Assembly (NCBI GenBank): GCA_937146725.1
Contig: CAKZRU010000112.1
Location: 62,001 to 126,000 of the forward strand
DNA from: an uncultured Myxococcales bacterium
GTDB lineage: Bacteria > Myxococcota_A > Bradymonadia > UBA7976 > VGTA01
Direction: 5' to 3'
Length of the DNA: 64,000 nt
Below, in pieces: positions 45,500 through 55,481 of this stretch. Under the pieces are notes generated by a model. That model searched no databases, was not told the origin of the DNA, and worked only from the letters and a program-made list of their open reading frames with translations. The position numbers were made by a program, and so were the translations under genes. How positions within the stretch are numbered: position 1 is the first letter of the stretch; the number at the start of each line of letters is the position of its first letter.

Positions 45500-46102
45500 A
45501 TGCAAGCAGTAAAGCCTTCTAAGACAGATTCAAAAAGCAAGGATTTATCTTGGCTAAAGCAATTAGATCTACTACGCAGAAGCTCTGGCATAAAGATAGA
45601 CCATAAGGGCGTTTGGTGGCATGAAAAACAACGGTTTGAGCATCCAAAAATCATTGCCACCCTAAATCGAGGCCTTGCTTGGAAAGAAAAACCAGAGGAA
45701 AAGCTAGATCAAAAACAAGCACAAAAAAGTATGGAAGCGTCTACTTTAGCAGATAGAGTCTTTGGACAATGGTATGGAGAGGCGATAGTTCATGTGGGTG
45801 AGCAATGGTGTTACATCGATTGTGAGTATACTCCATTTTTAATCCATAAGTTAAAAGCAAAAGCGGACTCTCAGCAGTTATATGCAGTCCTCAATAATGA
45901 ACAGGAGTTTATTCTAGGTCCACTTGGACTCAAAGAAGACATCTTATATAGTCGCCTAGCTCAAGACCGCTTAGCCCGTTTTAGTGTACATGCACAAATA
46001 CAGGTTATGGAATGGCTCGAAGAATGTGCGCCAAGCCCTAAGTGTAATTCGGGTCTAAAACTTGTCTATCAAGAGCAAGAATGGCCAATCATAAGCATCT
46101 AA
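45500..46102 (+). CDS. Conserved hypothetical, DUF1285-like
   Basis: The 200-residue soluble protein has no signal sequence. The stretch IKIDHKGVWWHEKQRFEHPKI, followed by a helical segment and VGEQWCYIDCEYTPFLIHKL, resembles DUF1285 proteins (IDxxGxWxHEG then a YxxxxxVEDAPF-like strand). No catalytic motif is visible. It stands alone between a minus-strand gene and a lipoprotein gene. ATG 45500 has no strong Shine-Dalgarno. The domain call is tentative. Confidence 0.5.
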   Translation: MQAVKPSKTDSKSKDLSWLKQLDLLRRSSGIKIDHKGVWWHEKQRFEHPKIIATLNRGLAWKEKPEEKLDQKQAQKSMEASTLADRVFGQWYGEAIVHVGEQWCYIDCEYTPFLIHKLKAKADSQQLYAVLNNEQEFILGPLGLKEDILYSRLAQDRLARFSVHAQIQVMEWLEECAPSPKCNSGLKLVYQEQEWPIISI

Positions 46103-46228
46103 ATATAAAAATACTTTGATTGTTTGAGCTAAATGACCGAATCCGATAATTGTGTTAAAGAACAAACTCTCTTTTATTTTTATTTTCATAAGATATTTCC
46201 AAGACCTTAATTTTGTAAGGAGTTTTAA

Positions 46229-47335
46229 ATGCTACGCTTCAGTTATAAATTAATCATCCTTTTGGCCTTTGGCCTAAGCCTAAGTGCTTGCCCCGATGCT
46301 GCCCCACCAAAGCCTAGCTCAGAGCTTGATATGGATATTTCAGAGGGCGGTGCGGTCCAAGTTTTAGATGAAGGCATGGCCGGTGAGATGGCTGGCGAGA
46401 TGGCGGGCGAAATGGCTGGTGAAATGGCCGGTGAAATGGCGGGCGAAATGGCCGGCGAAACGGCCGGTGAGACAGCGGGTGAAACGGCCGGTGAGACAGC
46501 GGGTGAAATGGCCGGTGAAATGGCGGGCGAAATGGTACAATTACCACCATATATGGGCCAAAGCTGTGAGGATGCAAGTGTATGTGGGGCTCATGAAAGT
46601 TGCATTTATGGCGAATGTCGCTTTGACTTAAGACCCTCTGTCTATCGTATGACCACGAGTCGAGTGACCGAGCCTATGCAGGCTGCCGGTTTATTAACCG
46701 CCGCTCTACAAAGTGCAATCAACAATGAAACACTCAACCTTATGTTTGAGCCTGGCTATTACAATGAGGAGGGCAAGGGCTTCTTCTTTATTGGTAACGG
46801 CTTACCACAACCCGATGGCTATACTTTCCGCCGTGCTTTCCCCATTCAAAACTTTACCGGTGAATGGGTGATGGATTCCAACGAAAATGGTGAGGCGACA
46901 CCAATGTGGGTTTTGGATGGTCAACGGCCTTTCTTACTTGCCTACCCAACCGGTGTCATTACCTTAGATAATGGCGATCGCTTTCAATGTATTAGTACAG
47001 CTCCTGTGACTGTGAATGTCACCATTACTCCAGTACTTGACGAAAGCGGAGTAAATTATGAGCGCTTAATCATTTCAGTCATTGGCTTTATGCGTCGCCA
47101 AGAGATTGAAGCAATTCGAATCCTATTGCCTACCGGCATGGAAGTTAACTTTGCGGACTTCTTTGAAACGACTCCACTTGAGGATCTAGACGGTGATGGC
47201 GAAGTCATGGAATATCCCTTCAATCTAGAGGTTGAAGCCACACCTATTCCATTCCTAGAGGAACTCGCCCGTCCAGATCAGCCTGAACTCAGAGATCCTA
47301 ACCCAATGGTTGCTCAGCCGGATGCATGTAATTAA
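46229..47335 (+). CDS. Lipoprotein with AGEM/AGET repeat linker
   Basis: 368 residues, starting behind GTAAGGAG. A signal sequence with lipobox LSAC (Cys 21) is followed by an acidic segment. Thirteen exact four-residue repeats then run from about residue 51 to 102 (six AGEM, four AGET, three AGEM). After the linker comes a domain of about 260 residues with an early disulfide-type segment (SCEDASVCGAHESCIYGEC), then beta-rich sequence with hydrophobic strands such as YRMTTSRVTEP. No family is recognised. The linker probably lifts the domain away from the membrane. Confidence 0.8.
   Translation: MLRFSYKLIILLAFGLSLSACPDAAPPKPSSELDMDISEGGAVQVLDEGMAGEMAGEMAGEMAGEMAGEMAGEMAGETAGETAGETAGETAGEMAGEMAGEMVQLPPYMGQSCEDASVCGAHESCIYGECRFDLRPSVYRMTTSRVTEPMQAAGLLTAALQSAINNETLNLMFEPGYYNEEGKGFFFIGNGLPQPDGYTFRRAFPIQNFTGEWVMDSNENGEATPMWVLDGQRPFLLAYPTGVITLDNGDRFQCISTAPVTVNVTITPVLDESGVNYERLIISVIGFMRRQEIEAIRILLPTGMEVNFADFFETTPLEDLDGDGEVMEYPFNLEVEATPIPFLEELARPDQPELRDPNPMVAQPDACN
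46379..46534 (+). repeat. In-frame 12-bp repeat, thirteen copies
   Basis: Thirteen units of GCCGGTGARAYG with silent variation encode AGEM or AGET. The AGET units form one block of four, which suggests block duplication. Confidence 0.95.
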
Positions 47336-47408
47336 GCTTTGCGATTCGCTTAAACGACTTACTGACGATACCTTTGGATTTATATTTTAGATTTCGGACA
47401 TCAAGCTT

Positions 47409-48635
47409 ATGGCACCTCCACAACATAAAATAGACGCAACTTTACAGGCGATGGAAAAAGCGCATCGAGCCACACCGGATGAGCAAATCCAAAACTTTTC
47501 AAGAACGATTAATACCGCTCGCCGAGACTTTGAAAAGTTTGCTAACGCCGAAGAACATGCCTCTCGCCAAAATGAAAGTGCAGGCGGGTCTCTATTAGCC
47601 CTAGTAGAAAATGAACAGGCTTTAGATAAAGGTCTAGATCGTTCTTTGGAGCAGGTTAAAGAAAGTCTCGCCGAGATGGAGCGTAAGCGCATGCTTGCCT
47701 TAGGTGCCATGACTCGCTTATCGCCAGAAGAAGCTTTGGCCGAGCTATCCAAGGTTAAAGAACATATTTTAAACCTATCTTTACGAGTCCCCATTCGGGC
47801 TGACTTTATTGTACATGGTCATAATATCAGCCTAAGTATTTTTAGGTTATTTGAGGCCGCTGAAAGAGCTGAAGCTGAAGTTGATGCCTTGATCTCAGCG
47901 AAGCGTTCTTTAGATCATGGTCCAAGTGACTCTGCAATGCTTGCGAGCCAAACACCAATGACAGCTAATTCCCTTGAATCCGCTCAGGTCAGCACAATTC
48001 CAATTAATTCAGCCCCTACTCAAACAAATGAGTTTAATCCTGTCACCGGTACTTACCAATCAGTGCCCCAAGCAAGTCCCGTTTCTCAAGCAAGTCCCGT
48101 TTCTCAAGCAAGTCCCGTTTCTCAAGCAAGTCCCGTTTCTCAAGCAAGTCCTGTTTCTCAAGCAAGTCCCGTTTCTCAAGCAAGTCCCGTTTCTCAAGCA
48201 AATCCCGTTTCTCAAGCAAGAAGCGAACAAAGGACAAATATAAGTGATGGAATGAGCAAACAAATCACGCAAGCACCTCAAGCGCAATATAATGAGCTCG
48301 ATTCAGAACTAGCGATTGAGCCTAAAAGTCAATCTTTTACGGGTGCATATGACCTATCTGAGAACTACTCTACTACCGAATTTGACCTAGGGCCTGCGAC
48401 TGTTGAGCCTGCTTCTGTTGAGCCTGATTCTATCCAAGCAGAAGCACCACGAACGAGAACGATGACAACAGCGGGGATGCGTCTTAAAAAAGCTTTACAA
48501 AAGTCGGCTCAATCGGCAAGTCGACCTGCAACTGCAGTGCAAGAACAGTTGAGTAATCAGCCGGTTCAAGATACAACCACAATAAGGCAAGATCATTCGG
48601 TGTTTAAAGGTGGAAATGAAGAATATGACTTATAA
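47409..48635 (+). CDS. Hypothetical protein with PVSQAS repeats
   Basis: The 408-residue protein has no signal sequence. Residues 1-165 are helical and charged with coiled-coil character (EQVKESLAEMERKRML, VKEHILNLSLRV). Residues about 215-270 are eight six-residue units (PVSQAS) coded by 18-bp repeats, and the rest is Ser/Thr/Gln-rich. It looks like a cytoplasmic or peripheral protein with a disordered tail. No family is recognised, and no clear ribosome-binding site precedes ATG 47409. The giant lipoprotein gene follows about 60 bases downstream. Confidence 0.65.
   Translation: MAPPQHKIDATLQAMEKAHRATPDEQIQNFSRTINTARRDFEKFANAEEHASRQNESAGGSLLALVENEQALDKGLDRSLEQVKESLAEMERKRMLALGAMTRLSPEEALAELSKVKEHILNLSLRVPIRADFIVHGHNISLSIFRLFEAAERAEAEVDALISAKRSLDHGPSDSAMLASQTPMTANSLESAQVSTIPINSAPTQTNEFNPVTGTYQSVPQASPVSQASPVSQASPVSQASPVSQASPVSQASPVSQASPVSQANPVSQARSEQRTNISDGMSKQITQAPQAQYNELDSELAIEPKSQSFTGAYDLSENYSTTEFDLGPATVEPASVEPDSIQAEAPRTRTMTTAGMRLKKALQKSAQSASRPATAVQEQLSNQPVQDTTTIRQDHSVFKGGNEEYDL
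48069..48212 (+). repeat. In-frame 18-bp repeat, eight copies
   Basis: Eight near-identical units of CAAGCAAGTCCCGTTTCT encode QASPVS; unit 5 has one change and unit 8 encodes QANPVS. Confidence 0.95.
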
Positions 48636-48697
48636 AAATCATGTAGGCGTAGTATCTTAGCTCGGTAACTCATTCGATGACTGAGAGGAGCAGAACG

Positions 48698-51600
48698 GTG
48701 CTTAGTAAGATACTACTACAAAGGTATATCTTAGTCTTATGCTTATGTTCCTTATTCTTATGCTCGCTGAGTTCATGCCAAAATACCGAGCAACCTGCTG
48801 AGTTAGCCCTTCAGCTTAGGATCCATATCAATGCCCTTCCAAGTGCTTGGATTGATACAGATCAGGTTAAGGTAAGTTTACACGACCAATATGGTCAAAG
48901 TATCGATCTAAATCGCCATGAATATCAAACCGAAACCAATGGCCTAGTTTGGCAGATTAAAAGTACTTTAACAGGTAATTTAAGCATACGTATTCGCTTT
49001 GATCATATGTTTGAAGCGCAAGAATTAAAGGAGGTTTTTAAACCTTTAACCCTAGAGTTTGAGCCTCATCCGGCATTGGATAAGCAACAACATATACTGC
49101 TTTATCAAGGCGATGAGTATCGACAGCATGTTGTAGATATACGACTGCAAGCCTTAAGTTTTTTAACAGTCGCTTTAGAGGACTCTGTTAAGCAAGATGT
49201 GCAAGAAGTTCAAGAAATGCAAGGAGTTGATACTGAAAGCAATGTCACCGAAAGTAGTACTGAAATTACTGTTCCCATAAATCAGCCCACTAAAGATGAG
49301 CAACGATCACAAGCTTGGGTACAGGCCTTGGGATTAAGTGATCAACTTTGGTGGGATTACTCTGCTTCTTTAACTCGAGAGACAAGCGAAAGTGCTGCCC
49401 AAAAAGAAGCTCAGATCATCCTTCAGAATGCTTGGCTAACTTTGAGTCAGGAGCATCCTTGGGCTGTCAATCTGCTTCAATCATATGAGGGGGTATCAGA
49501 GCTTGATACAGTTTGGTATCCTTGGGTATTGGTATCTTTGTTGAATCACCAGCCAAGCCTTAACCTAATTAATAAGATAGAACTTGCTGAAACAGGGCTG
49601 GGTGAGACAGGACTTGCTGAAACAGCAGATCAACAACCACATACAGACCCAGCGGCAGACATTCCACTCACGTGGGGGGCGCCGTTCTATGAAACACTTT
49701 TAAATAAGCTTAATGGGCAACACTTAAGTCTTTTATCTTTAAATGTACTAGCGCGCGTCTATTGCTCACCTTGGCTCAGTACAAGCTTAGCCAAACAGAG
49801 ATGTACTTCAAACTTTAAAGGTATATATATTGAAGCACCGATAGAGCAATTCACAGATGCAGAAGCTGCTTCGGAGAACTCATCGCTCTCACCTCATTCA
49901 AAACGCAGTGTTTTTGGCTTTCGTATAATTTCCTTGGATAGCTCAAAAGTATTAAGCCCAGAACTCACTTTACTTGATCCTTGGCAACATGAGCTAAATC
50001 TTGAGTCTTTGGAAATCAATTCTGAATCAGTCATTCTTTCGGAGACTCAGTCTCAATTTCAGCTTGAGCAACTCCCCGCTCAAAGCATTCGTTTTAGTTT
50101 TGAAACCCAAGCACTAAATCGGCCAAGTTTTTTGATTGCTTTAAGCGCCATTAACGAGATGAATGCACAGCAAACAGAAGAGTTTTTGGTGGAATATGAA
50201 GCGAGTGAAATCGCTGAAATTAAAGGGATTGTTTCTTTATTAAACGCGATCAATTTCGATCGGTTTCAAGCTGAGCAAATCGTAGCGACTCCATTAAGTG
50301 AAAGCTTATTCCCACCTCATCACCAAAATCTATGGACCGCTCCTATTAATGCAGAAGGACAGTTTTCACTGAGTATTAATGGCTATCAAGGCCCCTTATG
50401 GTTAGCCACAGAGTTAGCAAGCGGTGAACAACTTTGGCTCATTGGTCAAATGAACGATAGTGAAGCCATCAATTACCTAAGCGTTTCCTTGTCGCCTTTA
50501 AGTACTTTTTATGCTTGGTTAAGTTTATGTTTATATGATTTGTTTTATACAGACCAAGGACCAAATCCCTCGATCAATACTATGCCAAACACAGAGGTGA
50601 ATCTTGCACCAACACCAAGTATGGCGCTAGGTAGGCTAGGTAGGCTAGGTGGCGGACAGATATATAATGAGCAGCAAAGTCATAAACTGAGTCAATTTTA
50701 TCATTACATTGACCAGCAAAATACTTGGTTCAGCACTTATGAAAGCATGAAAGATGTCAGTGATCTTGCACGTAGGGTATCAAGATCGGTTTTAAGACAA
50801 TTCCAAGCCGAACAAGTTTCTACTTTGGGAAAAGCACATCAGCGAGCGCTTAACTGCTTTCAGAGCTTGATTCAGTTTGAACCTAGTCGCCATGCAGAGC
50901 TGAGTACTTTATGGCAGTTAGGAACACCAGCATTTGCTGAACGTTTACAGGGTTTACTCACTTTTTTATATACTGATCAAACAATGGGGGGCATCAATAT
51001 TGAGGCGGAGCCGCATCCATTTCTTGGGCGTAGTTTAGCATTATGGCAAAGTTTTATACTTGGTGCTTGTCTAGTTAAAGACCTCTCTACTGATGATGAG
51101 GAGGGTTCGACTCATGTTGGTAGTGTTGGTAGTGTTGGTAGTGTTGGTAGCAAATCGTTGGCTTTGCAACAAGCCTTTCAGCAGGGCACTGAAACAGGTC
51201 ATATCTTCAGTGACTTTGGCTCGGAACTAAGCTTATCTCATGGAGTGTGGCTCCATGATGGAAGGTCTTGGTTAAGTACAAACTTTACTGGAATGAGTCT
51301 CAGCATTAAGTCCATACATGGATTAGTTTCGGTGCTATTTGAGCAAGCTGATCAGGGCCAAGAGCTCAATGTAGACTTACTCAACACTGATTTAAGCAAT
51401 ACCGAAGCACCAAACAGACCAAGTGAGTCCTTATGGGCTTTTGACTGCCCTTGGATATGGACGCATCATATATCGGAAGAACTGAATTTTGGGCACTGGG
51501 AACAGGGCCAATGGGTAGGTATGAATGCCGATCAAGTTCGAGAACGATTTACAGTAGATGGGCGAGTAGCAACATTCAAAGCTTGGCATTGGGGACAAGT

Positions 51601-53737
51601 GAATGAGCCCTTTGAAACATATCCACTTCCTCTTCGCTGTCAGTTGGATGTGGATTGGTCGAATGCAGTCGCCATGGAGCCTGCTATAGAGCAGCAAGAT
51701 CAGGGCTTTAAACTCAAGATTAATGCTGAGATTTGGCGTTCTCATCAACTTGAGGAAAGCCAAGCGAGCCAAGCTGTTGCATCAAATACTGAGTTTGTAT
51801 CTCGTGAGCTTGAGTTTAAGCTTTATCAAACAGCTCCAGAGTTTACACTCCGTTTAGTGACATCAGAAACACAAGAAAGCACCGATGAGCATGATATAAA
51901 CTCAAATATCTACTCAAGCTGGCAACGATATATAGACTCACCACAGCCACATTGGGTGTTTAGGCAAGCTGATGTGTCCAACAGCTCACAAGTTCCTTCA
52001 AAGCTCAGGTTGCATCTGAGTTCTGCCAAAGCGCTCGCCTGTGAACTCAACCATAACTTAGATAGGCTCAACCTTGCTCGGCCATTAGGTGGCTATATTT
52101 TGCCTTTACCCGTATATCAGGCACCAGTGCCTAGAATGGGCCAGAATAATCAATCATTTGAACTTTATGAGCTCCAATCAAGCGCACAAGTTTATGAGTG
52201 GAAGCGTTGGGCTCGTCAAGAGGGTGGACAAGTCTTCCAAAGTCAATTTAAGGGAAGCAAGGATTACGACATCGATATTGAGCTTCCTAGAGAAATGATT
52301 GGACACAAAAGCCTGTGGCTTCGTTGTGAGGATGCCTTGGGCTATAGCACTATCCAAGCTATTTCTTTTTCGGTTGATACCCAAGCGCCTCGAATTATTG
52401 AAGCGCACATCTCTGGAGTGAATGAAGCGCTTCTACAAGCCGATAGTCAAAGTGAGTTATCACATCAAAGTCTTGGGCAAAGCCAAAGAGTTGTCGATGT
52501 ACTTAACCACGATCCTGAGCAAGTGATTTATTGGAGCCGGTGGTTTACTCATTGGCAAGATTGCCCAAATGATTGTCCTCAAGAGGAGTTAAAAGAGCTT
52601 AATCTAGAGTTTTTAGCCCAAGATCATGAGTGGAATACCGATGAATTAAAGGCCAAACTAGAAGCTGATTTCTATATTCTTGATGCACAAGAGCAAAGAG
52701 TTAATGAGGTTCAACTGAGTACCGATCAAGTTTACTTAGATGAGCAGGGTACAGCTCGCTTTAATCTTTATACCTTGCTTAATCGGGTAGAATGGGCGCA
52801 ATTCGCCCCCTTAGCAGAGCATCGGTTGAGAATGCATATAAACTTGGTGGTGAGTGACCCAAGTGGCCACGAGTCTCGCTTGGATTTCGAGTTGGGCTTA
52901 GAGTCCATCATTCCCATGATCTCAGTACAGATTGAGCCCAATCTATCTCCCATTCATCGCTTCATTAACCAAGGTGACTTTAGGTCAAGTTTAAATGAAA
53001 CTTATGGTCGAATAAACCTACATAACCCGCATAATATACCGATTAGAGTGACTTTAAATCCACCACAACTCAGCTTGGGATTTGAGCTTTATACTCGGGA
53101 TTCTGGCTTGCCTATTTTATCATCCCGCCTTTGGCAAAGTTGCTTGTATAACGAGACCTTTCAAGTGAGCCAAGAACTTCGTTTGATCAATTATCAAGTA
53201 GGCGTTGATCAAAGTATTACGGGGGACTGTGTTCCTCTAGGTTCAGCTGTGGTGAGTCCGCAGAACTTTAATTATGGGCCCAATGAGTGGCATCAATCTT
53301 TAGATAGTGAACTCAGCTTTGTTTTAAACCCTCAATCCCAAATCAGCATTGATTTACCACGTTTCAATCCGGAATTATCGGAAACGATTAATCAGGTTGT
53401 TCAAGCACCTAACGTAAGTCCAAGTGAAAGCCATCCATCACCCTATCAGGCTAAAAGCTTTAATGAACCTTCCATTTTTGCTGATGGCTCTAGCTTTTGC
53501 GAAGAATGCTCTGTTCAACTTCTGTTGGGTCATCGAATTATCGCCTTAAATGCCTTGAGCTATGAGCCAAATATTTCAGAGCAAGCACTTGCACATTATC
53601 AGTATTTAGTAGCTAGATATGACGCTATGCTACAAAGGCAACATTGGTCGATTTCGGTCAGTTCAACTGATGGAAATACCCGAGGTTCACTCTTTCCCTT
53701 GTTTTTGACCCAAGCCGCCAGCTTTCGTTTTGAGTAA
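48698..53737 (+). CDS. Giant lipoprotein, 1,680 residues, no recognised family
   Basis: I chose GTG 48698 because AGAGGAG lies eight bases upstream; the frame opens at ATG 48677, which has no site. The signal ends in lipobox LSSC. The mature protein is long and mixed: an N-terminal beta-rich part (LALQLRIHINALPSAW), a helical middle (YAWLSLCLYDLF and onward) and a C-terminal part. The C-terminal part has Ig-like strands (SFSVDTQAPRIIEAHISG, VSDPSGHESRLDFELG). Short in-frame repeats occur (GSVGSVGSVGS near residue 815; GLGETGLAET near 305). It may be a surface adhesin or large envelope scaffold. Its end overlaps the opposing esterase gene by 51 bases. Confidence 0.7.
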   Translation: MLSKILLQRYILVLCLCSLFLCSLSSCQNTEQPAELALQLRIHINALPSAWIDTDQVKVSLHDQYGQSIDLNRHEYQTETNGLVWQIKSTLTGNLSIRIRFDHMFEAQELKEVFKPLTLEFEPHPALDKQQHILLYQGDEYRQHVVDIRLQALSFLTVALEDSVKQDVQEVQEMQGVDTESNVTESSTEITVPINQPTKDEQRSQAWVQALGLSDQLWWDYSASLTRETSESAAQKEAQIILQNAWLTLSQEHPWAVNLLQSYEGVSELDTVWYPWVLVSLLNHQPSLNLINKIELAETGLGETGLAETADQQPHTDPAADIPLTWGAPFYETLLNKLNGQHLSLLSLNVLARVYCSPWLSTSLAKQRCTSNFKGIYIEAPIEQFTDAEAASENSSLSPHSKRSVFGFRIISLDSSKVLSPELTLLDPWQHELNLESLEINSESVILSETQSQFQLEQLPAQSIRFSFETQALNRPSFLIALSAINEMNAQQTEEFLVEYEASEIAEIKGIVSLLNAINFDRFQAEQIVATPLSESLFPPHHQNLWTAPINAEGQFSLSINGYQGPLWLATELASGEQLWLIGQMNDSEAINYLSVSLSPLSTFYAWLSLCLYDLFYTDQGPNPSINTMPNTEVNLAPTPSMALGRLGRLGGGQIYNEQQSHKLSQFYHYIDQQNTWFSTYESMKDVSDLARRVSRSVLRQFQAEQVSTLGKAHQRALNCFQSLIQFEPSRHAELSTLWQLGTPAFAERLQGLLTFLYTDQTMGGINIEAEPHPFLGRSLALWQSFILGACLVKDLSTDDEEGSTHVGSVGSVGSVGSKSLALQQAFQQGTETGHIFSDFGSELSLSHGVWLHDGRSWLSTNFTGMSLSIKSIHGLVSVLFEQADQGQELNVDLLNTDLSNTEAPNRPSESLWAFDCPWIWTHHISEELNFGHWEQGQWVGMNADQVRERFTVDGRVATFKAWHWGQVNEPFETYPLPLRCQLDVDWSNAVAMEPAIEQQDQGFKLKINAEIWRSHQLEESQASQAVASNTEFVSRELEFKLYQTAPEFTLRLVTSETQESTDEHDINSNIYSSWQRYIDSPQPHWVFRQADVSNSSQVPSKLRLHLSSAKALACELNHNLDRLNLARPLGGYILPLPVYQAPVPRMGQNNQSFELYELQSSAQVYEWKRWARQEGGQVFQSQFKGSKDYDIDIELPREMIGHKSLWLRCEDALGYSTIQAISFSVDTQAPRIIEAHISGVNEALLQADSQSELSHQSLGQSQRVVDVLNHDPEQVIYWSRWFTHWQDCPNDCPQEELKELNLEFLAQDHEWNTDELKAKLEADFYILDAQEQRVNEVQLSTDQVYLDEQGTARFNLYTLLNRVEWAQFAPLAEHRLRMHINLVVSDPSGHESRLDFELGLESIIPMISVQIEPNLSPIHRFINQGDFRSSLNETYGRINLHNPHNIPIRVTLNPPQLSLGFELYTRDSGLPILSSRLWQSCLYNETFQVSQELRLINYQVGVDQSITGDCVPLGSAVVSPQNFNYGPNEWHQSLDSELSFVLNPQSQISIDLPRFNPELSETINQVVQAPNVSPSESHPSPYQAKSFNEPSIFADGSSFCEECSVQLLLGHRIIALNALSYEPNISEQALAHYQYLVARYDAMLQRQHWSISVSSTDGNTRGSLFPLFLTQAASFRFE

Positions 53738-54526
53738 GGCCCAAGCATGATTAACATGAGTCACTAAGCTTTTAAGACCGACTTGAGGCACATGATGTCC
53801 ACCATTAAAGGGGAGCCAAGAAATTAAATAACCGGCTTCTGCCATAATTTGTGCTGCATTAAGTCCACGATCAAAAGGTACAACTCGATCCCGCTCACCA
53901 TGAACAATTAGGAGCGGGGGTAAGGACTTTAAAGAATGTTTAACAGGCGCTGTTTTGCTAAGCCAATATCCTGAGAAATTAACGACTGCAGACCAATACT
54001 GAGGTTGCTTATTTAACAAGGCCATGCTCATGACTCCACCTTGACTAAAGCCAAAAAGAGCAGGTTGTGGACTTTTAGGATACCGTTTTTTGATAGACTC
54101 AAGCGTTTTAAATACCGCTTTAATCGATAACTTTAGGTCTTGCTCCGCCTGTGGACAGCGATAACGATACCATGCTCGACCTCGACTATATTGAAAGGGT
54201 GCATTAATAAAGATTACTCTCCAAGAGTTAGGCAGTTGCTTGGCTAGGCCTGAAAAGCCCTCTTTATGATGTCCTAATCCGTGTAAACCAATCACAATGG
54301 GGGCATCATCCGCTTGAGCTTGCGGACTTAGTGCATGTTCTAAATAGTCAAGAGTCCCATGCTTTGCATAATGCTCACTAAGCACCAAAGGCGCACAGCG
54401 ATCTTGGGCTTTAATCGCTGGTGGGTACAGTATGATATATACGGCTAAAGCCTTTAAAACATAAGGCAAAATACGACTGAGTAAATGCTTGATTACAGCA
54501 ACAGATAATCGGTATCTTATCATCAA
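53687..54526 (-). CDS. Exported alpha/beta-hydrolase (esterase/phospholipase type)
   Basis: 279 residues with an N-terminal signal sequence (VLKALAVYIILYPPAIKAQ). The alpha/beta-hydrolase core is complete: oxyanion region GLHGLGHHKEG, nucleophile Ser in LFGFSQGGVMS, acid Asp in HGERDRVVPFD and His in NGGHHVPQV. The order and length fit the carboxylesterase/phospholipase (YpfH/EstB) type, here with an added export signal. It should act in the periplasm. Its 3' end overlaps that of the giant lipoprotein on the other strand. Confidence 0.85.
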   Translation of the reverse strand: MMIRYRLSVAVIKHLLSRILPYVLKALAVYIILYPPAIKAQDRCAPLVLSEHYAKHGTLDYLEHALSPQAQADDAPIVIGLHGLGHHKEGFSGLAKQLPNSWRVIFINAPFQYSRGRAWYRYRCPQAEQDLKLSIKAVFKTLESIKKRYPKSPQPALFGFSQGGVMSMALLNKQPQYWSAVVNFSGYWLSKTAPVKHSLKSLPPLLIVHGERDRVVPFDRGLNAAQIMAEAGYLISWLPFNGGHHVPQVGLKSLVTHVNHAWALLKTKAGGLGQKQGKE

Positions 54527-54699
54527 TGACCTTACCTCGCTTAAGTAGAATATGCTGGCTAGTTAGATTTCTGTTGCTAACTTTTAGCACAATTTTTAAC
54601 TCAAAACGAGCGGTCAAAGTAATCGCTCAAGTCTGCTATTTTGCCTAGACTAACCAAGCGAATCACATGGCTTAAAACGATGTAAGATTTAAGAGATGC

Positions 54700-55278
54700 T
54701 TATAGGTTTGAGTTCGCAAAGTCCCAATTTACAAGGTTCCACCATGCTTGGACATAACCGCCACGATCGTTACGGTAGTCAACATAGTAAGCATGCTCCC
54801 ATACATCACAGGTTAGGACTGGAGTTAGGCCTTCAGTCAGAGGAGTTTCGGCATTACCTGTGCTAGTGATGCTTAGTTTACCCTCGGCATCTTTTACAAG
54901 CCATGCCCAACCAGAACCAAATTGGCCCGCTGCTGCAGCACCAAATTGAGTTTTAAAGTTGTCAAATGAACCAAATGCTTCGTTGATAGCAGCAGCGATT
55001 GCACCGGTAGGCGCTCCACCACCATTAGGGCTCATGCTGTTCCAATAGAAGCTGTGATTCCAAACCTGAGCTGCATTATTGAAAGTACCACCAGAGGTGC
55101 TTGCGATTAGATCTTCAAGGCTTTTACCTTGTAGAGATTCATTCGCTTCGATCGCTGCGGTAAGCTTTTTAAAGTAACCCATGTGGTGCTTACCAAAGTG
55201 AAAGTTAAGGGTTTCCTCAGAAATATGAGGAGCAAGGGCGTTATTAGCATAAGGAAGCGCTGGGGCTGCGATAGTCAT
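54700..55278 (-). CDS. sodB: Fe-type superoxide dismutase
   Basis: 192 residues from ATG 55278, preceded by GGAG. It removes superoxide. The metal ligands appear in order: His near 26 (LNFHFGKHHMGYFKKL), His in NHSFYWNSM near 73, and Asp and His in DVWEHAYYVDYRN near 155-160. AAQVWNH and the GSGWAWLV strand favour the Fe type. No signal peptide is present, so it is cytoplasmic. The 191-base spacer upstream holds a palindrome (see the next entry). Confidence 0.96.
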   Translation of the reverse strand: MTIAAPALPYANNALAPHISEETLNFHFGKHHMGYFKKLTAAIEANESLQGKSLEDLIASTSGGTFNNAAQVWNHSFYWNSMSPNGGGAPTGAIAAAINEAFGSFDNFKTQFGAAAAGQFGSGWAWLVKDAEGKLSITSTGNAETPLTEGLTPVLTCDVWEHAYYVDYRNDRGGYVQAWWNLVNWDFANSNL

Positions 55279-55353
55279 ATCGTTCTCCAAAGGTAATCAA
55301 TCATAAGTTAAGCGCGGTGCCCTGTAGGTAGGACACACTGCGGGCCTTAAGAT

Positions 55354-55370
55354 GACCTTTTGATAAGGTC
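55354..55370. promoter_or_regulatory. Palindrome upstream of sodB
   Basis: GACCTT and AAGGTC form a perfect 6-bp inverted repeat around TTGAT, about 80 bases upstream of the sodB start. It could be an operator or, less likely, the terminator of the TRAP operon; neither strand has a long T run after it. Confidence 0.35.
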
Positions 55371-55481
55371 TTTGTCAAGGTGATCTAATAGATACTTAAA
55401 GTTGCCTTAAGGTTGCTCGCTCATCCACAGCTTGTTTACAGCAAAGATGACCGATGCATTCTATCATAGCGTTTTTATGGT

